A stretch of DNA of 8,505 bases from an uncultured Eubacteriales bacterium (GCA_900544975.1 UQXI01000062.1:1-8505), one strand, 5' to 3'; positions 1-5,245 are shown, counted from the stretch's first letter. Translations and numbers: made by a program. Notes: generated from the sequence alone by a model not told the origin.

Positions 1-4
1 TAGT

Positions 5-54
5 GCTGTGGGAATGTGTGTAAACCGCTCCGCGGTTTTCCACATTTCCATAGC
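5..54 (+). repeat. long imperfect hairpin at the left edge
   Basis: Bases 5-18 pair with 41-54 over 14 positions, two of them G-T wobbles. Bases 22-28 (AAACCGC) pair perfectly with 32-38 (GCGGTTT) around a 3-base TCC loop, with a small internal loop between the two stems. The wobbles favour folding of a plus-strand transcript. No T-tract follows, so it is not a standard intrinsic terminator. It could be the 3' structure of a gene outside the window or the end of an insertion sequence. The pairing is seen directly; the role is unknown. Confidence 0.45.
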
Positions 55-131
55 TTCCCGCCTCGCGTCACACATCATTGTAAATCCTACAAGGAGAGTA
101 AAAAGTGGCAGTTTCAAAACAGGTAAGTAGG

Positions 132-300
132 GCAAGGTTGTACCCACCTTGCGAAAATGGCTTTTCCGCCTTTGAGCGAAGAGTCTTTCTGCTTATTGAG
201 GGCAGGCCCTCCCTGCCCTCCGGAAATAGTTGGAAGATGCGGAGTGAAGCTCAAAACCGGGCGTTCCCTCACGGGAGCACCCGGCTTTTTGGTGCACTCC
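132..300. repeat. cluster of stem-loops, probable structured intergenic repeat
   Basis: Several inverted repeats lie side by side: 132-138 with 146-152 (GCAAGGT/ACCTTGC), 198-206 with 212-220 (nine perfect pairs, GAGGGCAGG, 5-base loop), 257-268 with 273-284, and an outer clamp of 241-246 with 295-300 (GGAGTG/CACTCC). The short open frames here on both strands (105-381) match no protein I recognise and are forced by the inverted repeats. A good Shine-Dalgarno (AAGGAGAG) precedes a GTG at 105, which could be the 5' stub of a gene interrupted by this element. That idea is speculative. The packing of stems suggests a dispersed non-coding repeat; multi-copy status cannot be tested from one window. 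Confidence 0.4.
257..290. terminator. likely bidirectional intrinsic terminator downstream of the DUF2935 gene
   Basis: Bases 257-268 and 273-284 form a stem of about 12 positions with one mismatch and a 4-base TCAC loop. It is followed on the plus strand by TTTTT (286-290) and flanked on the other side by AAAA (253-256), which becomes a T-tract on the minus strand. It lies about 70 bases past the stop codon of the minus-strand DUF2935 gene, so it plausibly ends that transcript. It could also end something read from the left. Confidence 0.55.
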
Positions 301-356
301 CCTTGCGCTCCTGTTCGGTCAGCGCCGGGGAACATCGTTAACATGCGTTCGCTTCG

Positions 357-1253
357 TTACTCGCTCAAGAGTCTGATATAGTGATTGGCTTCCCGCAAGA
401 CGTGATCTGCCAGCAGGGGCAGAATCAAGGAGCGAATCTTACACCCTTCAATTCCTTTGACCCCCGCAGTTTTGAATGCGCGGAATTTTTGTGTTTCGGC
501 CAGAGCCTCTTTCCGCACCAAGGTCTGGTCACTGGCCGCTCGGGCGCGGGACAGTAAGGCGGCGTAGTCGTCTGCAAAAGAACCTGCGGTTTCAATGAGC
601 TCATTTTCTGTAGGATCCAACAGCCCACGGATGAAGAGGGCGTGCTCCATCATAATCTGGTTCCAGAACTGCTCCAGCTGTCCCATTGCCTGGGGATCCA
701 GATTCCCGTTCTTCTCCAGCCGGTGTACATACTCCCGGTACAGCTTTGCCTCCCGGGTAATATGCTCTATCAGCAGCGGGTAGTTCATCGTGAACATCTG
801 GCAGCTTAAAACGCAAGAAAGAATCTGTTCTTGGAAAGAGATCAGTCCATCCAGAAGCCGCAACGCGTCTTGGTTCAATGCCCGAACTTTCTGGATTCGC
901 TCACGACTGCGTACAGTCTGTGCGCCGGGGCGCAAAAGATTTTCACGGGTGGTCAGAGTACGGTTGATCTCAATGCCAGTCAGATGTTCTGTCTGCTGTT
1001 CAGCCATGGGAGTAAACGGTGTAACAATCTCACCAGAGTTTAGAACCTTCCTGCGAATGACGCCATCGCTTAGGGTAATCGCACGGGAAAGCAATTCCTC
1101 AAAATCACATTTGTACTTTTTGGCTGTTTTGCTAAAATCGGGGTTGGCAGGTGGGAAGCCTGCCATGAGGAACAATGCATGTTCCTTCATGATTCGAGCA
1201 AAAAACAGGTGCAGTTCCAGAGAAAATATGACATATTGTTCGCTGGGATACAT
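357..1253 (-). CDS. DUF2935 family protein, two-repeat helical bundle (ferritin-like)
   Basis: A 298-aa protein recognised as DUF2935 from the N-terminal pattern S-LELHLFFARIMKEH (residues 11-25) and its internal duplication. Repeat one covers about residues 5-70. Repeat two, about 155-245, contains IEHITRE (162-168) and IMMEHALF (200-207). A last helix carries DHVLREANHY (283-292). The recurring E-H and H-x-x-R-E pairs on amphipathic helices resemble carboxylate/histidine metal-binding bundles, but the biochemical role of the family is not established to my knowledge. No signal peptide or membrane segment is visible, so it is probably cytoplasmic. I chose the ATG at 1253 because GGAGGAG ends 6 bases before it and the family begins with this segment; the same frame stays open to an ATG at 1505. 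It follows the HTH-desulfoferrodoxin gene, separated by a hairpin. A likely terminator lies downstream at 257-290. Confidence is high for the family and low for function. Confidence 0.85.
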   Translation of the reverse strand: MYPSEQYVIFSLELHLFFARIMKEHALFLMAGFPPANPDFSKTAKKYKCDFEELLSRAITLSDGVIRRKVLNSGEIVTPFTPMAEQQTEHLTGIEINRTLTTRENLLRPGAQTVRSRERIQKVRALNQDALRLLDGLISFQEQILSCVLSCQMFTMNYPLLIEHITREAKLYREYVHRLEKNGNLDPQAMGQLEQFWNQIMMEHALFIRGLLDPTENELIETAGSFADDYAALLSRARAASDQTLVRKEALAETQKFRAFKTAGVKGIEGCKIRSLILPLLADHVLREANHYIRLLSE

Positions 1254-1509
1254 AGGCATCTCCTCCATTTCTACATATGACACGCCAAACCATCCTATGT
1301 ATAGCCGCCCTGTGTGGTGAGCTTCTGCATCACAATCCAATTCCGTTCCTTCTATGCTCTCGACCAAACGTGATGGTGTAACCGGAAGAACCTTGTAGGG
1401 TGCGGCCTCCTGGACGCACCGCGGCGCCCTTTCCAAATTGGCGCTACCTTTTAGAAAGTTTGGACTGGCCATGGAATCGGCGTACCGATCACAGGCGTAT
1501 CCCATAGAA
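1254..1509 (-). other. upstream region of the DUF2935 gene; in-frame open extension of unclear status
   Basis: These roughly 255 bases separate the hairpin at 1510-1547 from the preferred DUF2935 start. The DUF2935 frame stays open across them for 84 codons from an ATG at 1505. The translated stretch resembles nothing I recognise and is not part of the family. It contains a small hairpin (1399-1404 with 1415-1420, GGTGCG/CGCACC on the plus strand). I could not find a convincing sigma-A promoter: a TATACA hexamer exists but has no partner at proper spacing. It may be a leader holding an unrecognised promoter, or the remnant of another gene. Confidence 0.35.
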
Positions 1510-1547
1510 CAGGGCCTACCGCAAAAAACTTTTTGCAGTAGGCCCTG
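1510..1547 (-). terminator. long hairpin, probable terminator of the HTH-desulfoferrodoxin gene
   Basis: Bases 1510-1527 pair with 1530-1547. The outer ten positions (CAGGGCCTAC/GTAGGCCCTG) are perfect. Position 1520 with 1537 is a mismatch on the plus strand but a G-U pair in minus-strand RNA, so the structure fits a minus-strand transcript best. It starts 13 bases past the stop codon of the gene at 1561. The T-run lies inside the stem rather than after it, so termination efficiency is uncertain and some read-through into the DUF2935 gene is possible. Confidence 0.5.
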
Positions 1548-1560
1548 AGTATCAATTGGT

Positions 1561-2142
1561 TTATATTTTTATACAGTACAGCCCATGCTGATTGCAATAA
1601 CCGTACAAAAGCCCATGTCCCCTTCTTTGGAAACGCCCATGGGCCGTCCCCTCTGGGTACAGCTTCAGAAGCTCCACCCGGTCACTGGTCACGTATGCCA
1701 GAAAAGACAGGTAGTGATTTTTTGTCATGGGGTGGTTCACCGTGACGTACAGGTCTCCGTCGCTGTCGGTTACGCAGAGCGTGTGGGCGGAGTCTGCATC
1801 CTCCACCTCCAGCGGCGGCAGAGTGACGCCGCAGCAGGTATAAGCTCCCCTACCCACGGCCTGGATGATGTTGCCGCAAACCGGGCACACGTAAAAAGAC
1901 ACGCGTTTCATATTGGCGGACCGGTTGCCGTTTACGGTGTATTCCCCTGTGAGCAGTTCTGCCACTCCCACACCCAGCGCCTCGGCCAAATCCAAAAGCA
2001 GGCTCACATCTGGCAGGCCCCGGTCTGTCTCCCATTTGGACACCGCTTTATCACTGACTCCCAATTTTTCTGCCAGCTGCCGCTGGGTCATATGCTGCCG
2101 CTCCCGCAAGGTACGAATGGCAGCACCGGTAATGTATTGCAT
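1561..2142 (-). CDS. XRE-family HTH regulator fused to a desulfoferrodoxin-type iron-binding domain
   Basis: A 193-aa fusion. Residues about 3-67 are an XRE/HTH_3 DNA-binding domain (MTQRQLAEKLGVSDKAVSKWE core). Residues about 80-193 match desulfoferrodoxin (superoxide reductase). Cys86, Cys89, Cys103 and Cys104 (CPVC...CC) match the FeCys4 rubredoxin-like centre I. His120, His137, His143 (HPMTKNH), Cys183 and His186 (CNQH) match the five ligands of the catalytic iron centre II. The Glu-Lys of the enzyme motif EKH, which includes the catalytic lysine, is Ser-Ala here. The proline after that His is missing, and the usual final HGLW is HGLY. The metal sites therefore look intact while the catalytic residue is lost, which fits a cytoplasmic redox or iron sensor. 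That role is inferred. I chose the ATG at 2142 because AAGGAGGA precedes it by about 8 bases; an upstream in-frame ATG at 2172 has no such site and would lie inside the operator-like repeat. The gene is likely autoregulated. Confidence 0.88.
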   Translation of the reverse strand: MQYITGAAIRTLRERQHMTQRQLAEKLGVSDKAVSKWETDRGLPDVSLLLDLAEALGVGVAELLTGEYTVNGNRSANMKRVSFYVCPVCGNIIQAVGRGAYTCCGVTLPPLEVEDADSAHTLCVTDSDGDLYVTVNHPMTKNHYLSFLAYVTSDRVELLKLYPEGTAHGRFQRRGHGLLYGYCNQHGLYCIKI

Positions 2143-2157
2143 GTGCGCTTCCTCCTT

Positions 2158-2179
2158 GTATGGTCTATTCATACCATAC
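2158..2179. promoter_or_regulatory. operator-like inverted repeat upstream of the HTH-desulfoferrodoxin gene
   Basis: Seven-base perfect arms, GTATGGT (2158-2164) and ACCATAC (2173-2179), are separated by 8 bases. The repeat lies just upstream of the ribosome binding site and covers the candidate -10 hexamer. XRE-family repressors commonly bind such dyads and control their own genes; binding here is inferred. Confidence 0.45.
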
Positions 2180-2201
2180 CGCCCCTCCCTGCAAAATGCA
2201 A
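2173..2201 (-). promoter_or_regulatory. candidate sigma-A promoter of the HTH-desulfoferrodoxin gene
   Basis: On the minus strand TTGCAT (2201-2196) and TATGGT (2178-2173) are separated by 17 bases. Both hexamers match consensus only moderately. The start point would fall about 25 bases before the ATG at 2142. The -10 coincides with one arm of the inverted repeat at 2158-2179. Confidence 0.4.
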
Positions 2202-2249
2202 CCTACCAACCGTAGAACTTCAAAAGTCTGATCCGGTATATATAATTCA

Positions 2250-2281
2250 AAGGACCTCATTGCTTTAACAATGAGGTCCTT
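2250..2281 (-). terminator. intrinsic terminator of tRNA-Ser
   Basis: Thirteen perfect base pairs, 2250-2262 (AAGGACCTCATTG) with 2269-2281, around a 6-base loop. It begins three bases past the encoded CCA end of the tRNA. On the minus strand the stem is followed by TGAATTAT, so the T-rich tail is weak. The position fits the end of the tRNA transcript. Confidence 0.75.
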
Positions 2282-2283
2282 CG

Positions 2284-2375
2284 TGGCGGAGAAGGAGGGA
2301 TTTGAACCCTCGATACCCTTTTGGGGTATACACGATTTCCAATCGTGCGCGCTCGGCCAGCTACGCGACTTCTCC
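2284..2375 (-). tRNA. tRNA-Ser (anticodon GGA)
   Basis: A 92-base class II tRNA. The acceptor strand GGAGAAG (2375-2369) pairs with CTTCTCC, followed by discriminator G and a genome-encoded CCA (2286-2284). The anticodon stem is CACGA/TCGTG around loop TTGGAAA, giving anticodon GGA (2340-2338), which reads UCC and UCU. A long variable arm (ATACCC...GGGTAT) is typical of serine tRNAs, and the T-arm has GGTTCAAAT. It stands alone as a single-gene unit with its own promoter and terminator. Confidence 0.97.
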
Positions 2376-2435
2376 ATAAGGTTGCTGCACAGAAATTGGC
2401 CATCCAAACCAGGCGCTCCGCAAATCAGCTTGGTT

Positions 2436-2464
2436 ATAATACCCGATTTTACCTAAAAAGTCAA
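2436..2464 (-). promoter_or_regulatory. strong sigma-A promoter of tRNA-Ser
   Basis: On the minus strand TTGACT (2464-2459) and TATTAT (2441-2436) have ideal 17-base spacing. The start point would be near 2429, giving a leader of about 54 bases to be trimmed by RNase P. The -35 hexamer overlaps the TGA stop codon (2463-2461) of the upstream hydrolase gene, so the two units are packed without a spacer. Confidence 0.85.
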
Positions 2465-3372
2465 GGGTTTTTCGCCGAAATTTGAAAACTATTTTCTCCG
2501 TGGAAACTGGCGTAACAGAAAGCCGCGATGCGGTCCAGATCCATATGGCGTTCTTTCAGGCAGTATAGAACGTAAGCATGCCACAGCTCTGGTGCAATCT
2601 CCAGGGTGGAAGAACACCCAGACGCCAGAAGCTTTTCATGGAGCAGGCGGCTATCATCCAGCAAGATCTCGTCTCCACCCACAAATAAAAGACTGGGCGG
2701 AAAACCGGTGAAATCCCCAAACAAAGGAGACGCCAGAGGATTGTCCCGACAGGTGGTATAACAGCTGGCGAAAAAGTCCAGCTGCTCCAGGGTGATGGAT
2801 GGGTCCCGGTCCCGGTTCGTCTCGTAAGAACTGCCTGACGCCGTCAAATCTGTCCAGGGGGAAATTCCGATGAGGCCAGCAGGCAAAGGAAGGCCCTCCG
2901 TTTTGGCCAGAAGGCACAGCGCATAAATCAAACCGCCACCGGCAGATTCTCCACAAAGGACCACTGGTCCCTCCTGCTCCAGAAGGGACTTGTAAGCAGT
3001 CAATCCGTCTTCCAGACCGGCAGGAAACGGATGCTCCGGCGCCAACCGGTAGGCTGGGCACAGAACTTCCGCACCTGTTATGGAAGCCAAAACGGAACCA
3101 AACCCCTTGGCATACTCCAGCCCTCCACATGTATAGCCTCCCCCATGGAGATACAAAATCCGGCCCGACGGAGTCTGATTACGGGGAGAAATGCGACAGG
3201 CTGGAAAGCCAGGAAAGTCCGCCTTTTCCACACAAACCTTTTTGTGATAACTCCGGCAAAGGAGAAGCCCCAAAGCCTCCTGCCCCTTCCTGGCCACCTC
3301 AATGGTGCAGCTGGCAAGCAGCGGCTTGATGCGCTCCAACTGCTTCCGCATCCGCTTCTGTGATAGTTCCAC
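2461..3372 (-). CDS. alpha/beta hydrolase, HSL (family IV) esterase/lipase-like
   Basis: A predicted carboxylesterase of the hormone-sensitive lipase group, about 303 aa. Numbered from the GTG start: HGGG oxyanion motif at 76-79; conserved YRLAPEHPFPA at about 108-118; nucleophile Ser143 within GESAGG (the usual form is GDSAGG); ISPWTDL at about 170-176; catalytic Asp234 in GGDEILLDD; catalytic His265 in LWHAYVLY. The triad is complete. No signal peptide is visible, so it is probably cytoplasmic; the natural substrate cannot be read from sequence. I prefer the GTG at 3372, with GGAAAGGGG ending 7 bases upstream. The ATG at 3405 has no ribosome binding site and lies at the predicted transcription start. 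The gene follows sigF by 94 bases and has its own promoter, but read-through from the spoIIA operon is possible because no clear hairpin terminator lies between them. Confidence 0.9.
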   Translation of the reverse strand: MELSQKRMRKQLERIKPLLASCTIEVARKGQEALGLLLCRSYHKKVCVEKADFPGFPACRISPRNQTPSGRILYLHGGGYTCGGLEYAKGFGSVLASITGAEVLCPAYRLAPEHPFPAGLEDGLTAYKSLLEQEGPVVLCGESAGGGLIYALCLLAKTEGLPLPAGLIGISPWTDLTASGSSYETNRDRDPSITLEQLDFFASCYTTCRDNPLASPLFGDFTGFPPSLLFVGGDEILLDDSRLLHEKLLASGCSSTLEIAPELWHAYVLYCLKERHMDLDRIAAFCYASFHGENSFQISAKNP

Positions 3373-3409
3373 AACCCTTCCCCTTTCCGCGCCTGACAGG
3401 AACATACAC

Positions 3410-3418
3410 AGTATAACA
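3410..3418 (-). promoter_or_regulatory. extended -10 promoter of the hydrolase gene
   Basis: On the minus strand TATACT (3415-3410) is directly preceded by TGT, giving the TGn extended -10 pattern that can work with a weak -35. The hexamer 17 bases upstream is poor. The predicted start point is near 3403, which supports the GTG start at 3372 over the ATG at 3405. Confidence 0.55.
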
Positions 3419-3425
3419 CAAATTG

Positions 3426-3437
3426 AGGCATTTGCCT
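3426..3437. promoter_or_regulatory. short palindrome upstream of the hydrolase -10
   Basis: AGGCATTTGCCT is a dyad with 5-base arms around TT, lying where the -35 region of the hydrolase promoter would be. It could be an operator. A dyad this short can arise by chance. Confidence 0.25.
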
Positions 3438-3466
3438 ATCCAACTCAAAAAAAATCCTGATCGTCC

Positions 3467-4171
3467 TCACATCATCTCCCGCAGATGGCCCAGCGCTTTC
3501 TTTTCAATGCGGGAGACCTGCACCTGGGAGACCTGCAGCACCCGGGCCACCCGTTCCTGGGTCAAGCCGTGGAAATATCGAAGGTTGATCACCAGCGCCT
3601 CCCGCTCCGGCAACTTTCCGATGGCCTCTCGCAGTGCAATCCGCTCCACCAGCTGCTCTTCCGTGTCCGAATCTGTGAGCACATTTTCCAGAGTAAATCC
3701 ATCCTCACCGGTCTCTCTTTGGATGGATTCGGTAGCTGCCGTAGCGGTCTCCGCTGTGGCAATTTCCTCTACACTGAGGCCCATTTCCCGGGAAATCTCC
3801 CCTACAGTCGGCTCCCTGCCCAGCTCTGCCGTCATACGGCTGCGGGTCATTTTGATGGCGGCGGAGCGCTCTTTCAAGCCACGGCTGACTTTGACGGATC
3901 CGTCATCCCGTAAAAAGCGGCGGATTTCACCGGCAATTTTGGGCACGGCATAGGTGGAAAACTGGGTGCCAAATGTGGTGTCGTATCCCTCCACCGCCTT
4001 GAGAAATCCCAGACAACCCAGCTGGTACAGATCGTCCGGATCCACCCCGCGTCCGAAATAGCGCCGGGCGATGGACCAGATCAGGCCGGAATTTTCCACA
4101 ATCAACTGCTCCCCGGCTGCCCGGTCTCCGGCGCGGCTCCGGGCAATCAGCTCCTCCAGGCCCTGACTCAT
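3467..4171 (-). CDS. sigF: forespore-specific RNA polymerase sigma factor SigF
   Basis: A sigma-70 family factor of 234 aa, slightly shorter than the 255-aa Bacillus subtilis protein. It directs RNA polymerase to early forespore genes after septation. Region 2 spans about residues 21-90 (PDDLYQLGCLGFLKAVEGYD, then FSTYAVPKIAGEIRRFLRDDG). Region 3 spans about 92-140 (VKVSRGLKE...GREPTVGEISREMGLS). Region 4 spans about 178-230 (LPEREALVINLRYFHGLTQERVARVLQVSQVQVSRIE) and contains the helix-turn-helix. SigG is a close paralogue, but the position directly after spoIIAA and spoIIAB identifies SigF. Its ATG overlaps the spoIIAB stop in an ATGA, indicating translational coupling. A T8 tract lies 13 bases past the stop without a clear stem. 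Activity would be held in check by SpoIIAB until SpoIIAA is dephosphorylated. Confidence 0.96.
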   Translation of the reverse strand: MSQGLEELIARSRAGDRAAGEQLIVENSGLIWSIARRYFGRGVDPDDLYQLGCLGFLKAVEGYDTTFGTQFSTYAVPKIAGEIRRFLRDDGSVKVSRGLKERSAAIKMTRSRMTAELGREPTVGEISREMGLSVEEIATAETATAATESIQRETGEDGFTLENVLTDSDTEEQLVERIALREAIGKLPEREALVINLRYFHGLTQERVARVLQVSQVQVSRIEKKALGHLREMM

Positions 4172-4605
4172 TGCCCACCCCGGCGCTGGAGACGGCGCCG
4201 CATATGTACGGTGGTCCCTTTCTCCGGCTGAGAAGTAATGGTGAGAGAGGTCATAAAGCTCTCCATAATGGTAAAGCCCATGCCGGACCGGTCCGCGCCG
4301 CCGGTGGTAAACATAGGCTTTCTGGCCTTCTCAATGTCTGCAATCCCAACTCCCCGGTCCTTGACCACAATATCCAGCACATTGTCTTTCAAGATCCGGC
4401 AGCGAAGCATAATGGTGCCAAACCCATCCGGATAGGCATGAACAATGCAGTTGGTCACCGCCTCCGACACCGCCGTCTTAATATCCCCCAGCTCCTCCAG
4501 CGTTGGGTCCAGCTGGGCTGCGAAGCAGGCCACTGCGGACCGGGCAAAGGCCTCGTTGCTGGAGCGGCTTGGAAACTCCAGAATCATGTAGTTTTCAAAT
4601 TTCAT
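4168..4605 (-). CDS. spoIIAB: anti-sigma F factor / serine kinase SpoIIAB
   Basis: A 145-aa GHKL-type ATPase that binds and inhibits SigF and phosphorylates SpoIIAA. The N box is EAVTNCIVHAY (48-58), with Glu48 matching the catalytic Glu46 of B. subtilis and Asn52 for magnesium. The G1 box is KDRGVGI (82-88), and the ATP lid and G2 box are FTT...DRSGMGFTIMESFM (99-118). Arg22 in EAFAR corresponds to Arg20, which in B. subtilis contacts SigF and SpoIIAA. The line-up with the B. subtilis protein is close throughout (for example AQLDPTLEELGDIKTAVSEAVTN). Both ends overlap neighbours by 4 bases (ATGA), with spoIIAA upstream and sigF downstream, which supports near-stoichiometric production of the partners. 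Confidence 0.97.
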   Translation of the reverse strand: MKFENYMILEFPSRSSNEAFARSAVACFAAQLDPTLEELGDIKTAVSEAVTNCIVHAYPDGFGTIMLRCRILKDNVLDIVVKDRGVGIADIEKARKPMFTTGGADRSGMGFTIMESFMTSLTITSQPEKGTTVHMRRRLQRRGGQ

Positions 4606-4919
4606 CGGACTGCCTCCTTGATCTCTACGATTTTCTCAATTCCAGCGGCGCGGAGCACCTTCATGGGCTGCTCTGCAATGGATTGCAGCTGCAATCTCCC
4701 TCCCAACTGGGCCATTTGGCGCAGCGCATGAATCACCACGGCAATGCCGGAGGAATCCATAAAGGTCACCTCCTGAAAATCCAGGACACACACAGACGGT
4801 GTGTAGGATTCAATCTTTTCGGATATGTGCTGCATGTACTCTTTTGCACAGTGATGGTCAATTTCCCCGGTCAGCGCAACCGTCAACTGCCGGTCCTGGA
4901 GATAGCTTGTAAAATGCAT
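4602..4919 (-). CDS. spoIIAA: anti-sigma F factor antagonist SpoIIAA
   Basis: A 105-aa STAS-domain protein. When unphosphorylated it displaces SigF from SpoIIAB; SpoIIE normally dephosphorylates it. LTGEIDHH (16-23) matches the conserved LTGELDHH of B. subtilis SpoIIAA. The switch motif is DSSG (55-58), with Ser56 aligned to the phosphorylated Ser58. The C-terminal helix is LRAAGIEKIVEI. It is about 12 residues shorter than the 117-aa B. subtilis protein, mostly at the C-terminus. I chose the ATG at 4919, preceded by GGGGGA at 6 bases. The frame stays open to 5078, but that part crosses a terminator and is not family-like. It is the first gene of the operon and overlaps spoIIAB by ATGA. Confidence 0.95.
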   Translation of the reverse strand: MHFTSYLQDRQLTVALTGEIDHHCAKEYMQHISEKIESYTPSVCVLDFQEVTFMDSSGIAVVIHALRQMAQLGGRLQLQSIAEQPMKVLRAAGIEKIVEIKEAVR

Positions 4920-4974
4920 AGTACGTCCCCCGTTTTTCCATTCGGGGCGGCCGGCCCCGGGTTTTGCTGAATTT

Positions 4975-5008
4975 AGTATAAAATTTCTGCCATGCGGATA
5001 CAGTCGAA
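4975..5008 (-). promoter_or_regulatory. candidate spoIIA operon promoter with Spo0A-box-like element
   Basis: On the minus strand TATACT (4980-4975) is a good -10 about 55 bases before spoIIAA. The matching upstream element is TTCGACT (5008-5002), six of seven bases of the Spo0A box TTCGACA, and TTCGAC is 22 bases from the -10. A 22-base gap with 0A boxes over the -35 is the known layout of the B. subtilis spoIIG promoter. B. subtilis spoIIA itself uses sigma-H; I could not find a clear sigma-H site here. The assignment is tentative. Confidence 0.4.
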
Positions 5009-5022
5009 GCCGGGAAAAGCAG

Positions 5023-5060
5023 AAAAAAACAAGACCCGCCTGGAAGAATCCGGGCGGGTC
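5023..5060 (-). terminator. intrinsic terminator upstream of the spoIIA operon
   Basis: Eight perfect GC-rich pairs, 5033-5040 (GACCCGCC) with 5053-5060 (GGCGGGTC), around a 12-base loop. On the minus strand the stem is followed by TTGTTTTTTT. This is a canonical strong terminator isolating spoIIA from valS transcription, and the second of two in tandem. Confidence 0.85.
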
Positions 5061-5121
5061 CAATTTCCATTCTGTCAAAAAAGCCTGAAGTTCACTGCCA
5101 GTCCCATCGGAGGCACAGAGG

Positions 5122-5176
5122 AAAACCCTGGGTGTACCTCCTTGCCGTTCGGCGAAAAGGAGGACACCCAGGGCCC
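5122..5176 (-). terminator. intrinsic terminator of valS
   Basis: A long hairpin: 5126-5135 (CCCTGGGTGT) pairs perfectly with 5164-5173, then after a one-base bulge 5137-5143 (CCTCCTT) pairs with 5157-5163, with a short GCC/GGC top. On the minus strand it is followed by TTTTCC. It lies about 70 bases past the valS stop. The remaining bases between 4920 and 5245 show no gene. Confidence 0.75.
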
Positions 5177-5245
5177 TTTGTGATTGGTTTCATCTGTCGG
5201 TGTGCCAAGTATTCTGCACATGACGGATGCGGATCGGAAGGTTGC

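Noticed and set aside
105..381. Three short open frames of 74-78 codons on both strands at the left edge
   Set aside because: They lie over several inverted repeats, overlap one another, and have no recognisable motifs. The GTG at 105 has a good ribosome binding site, but the following residues look non-coding.
1..2375. A genomic island integrated at the 3' end of tRNA-Ser
   Set aside because: I found no second copy of the tRNA 3' end to the left of it and no integrase gene. The accessory feel of the left quarter alone is not enough.
4920..5078. A 53-residue N-terminal extension of SpoIIAA
   Set aside because: It runs through a strong terminator and is not found in the STAS family. A good ribosome binding site precedes the ATG at 4919.
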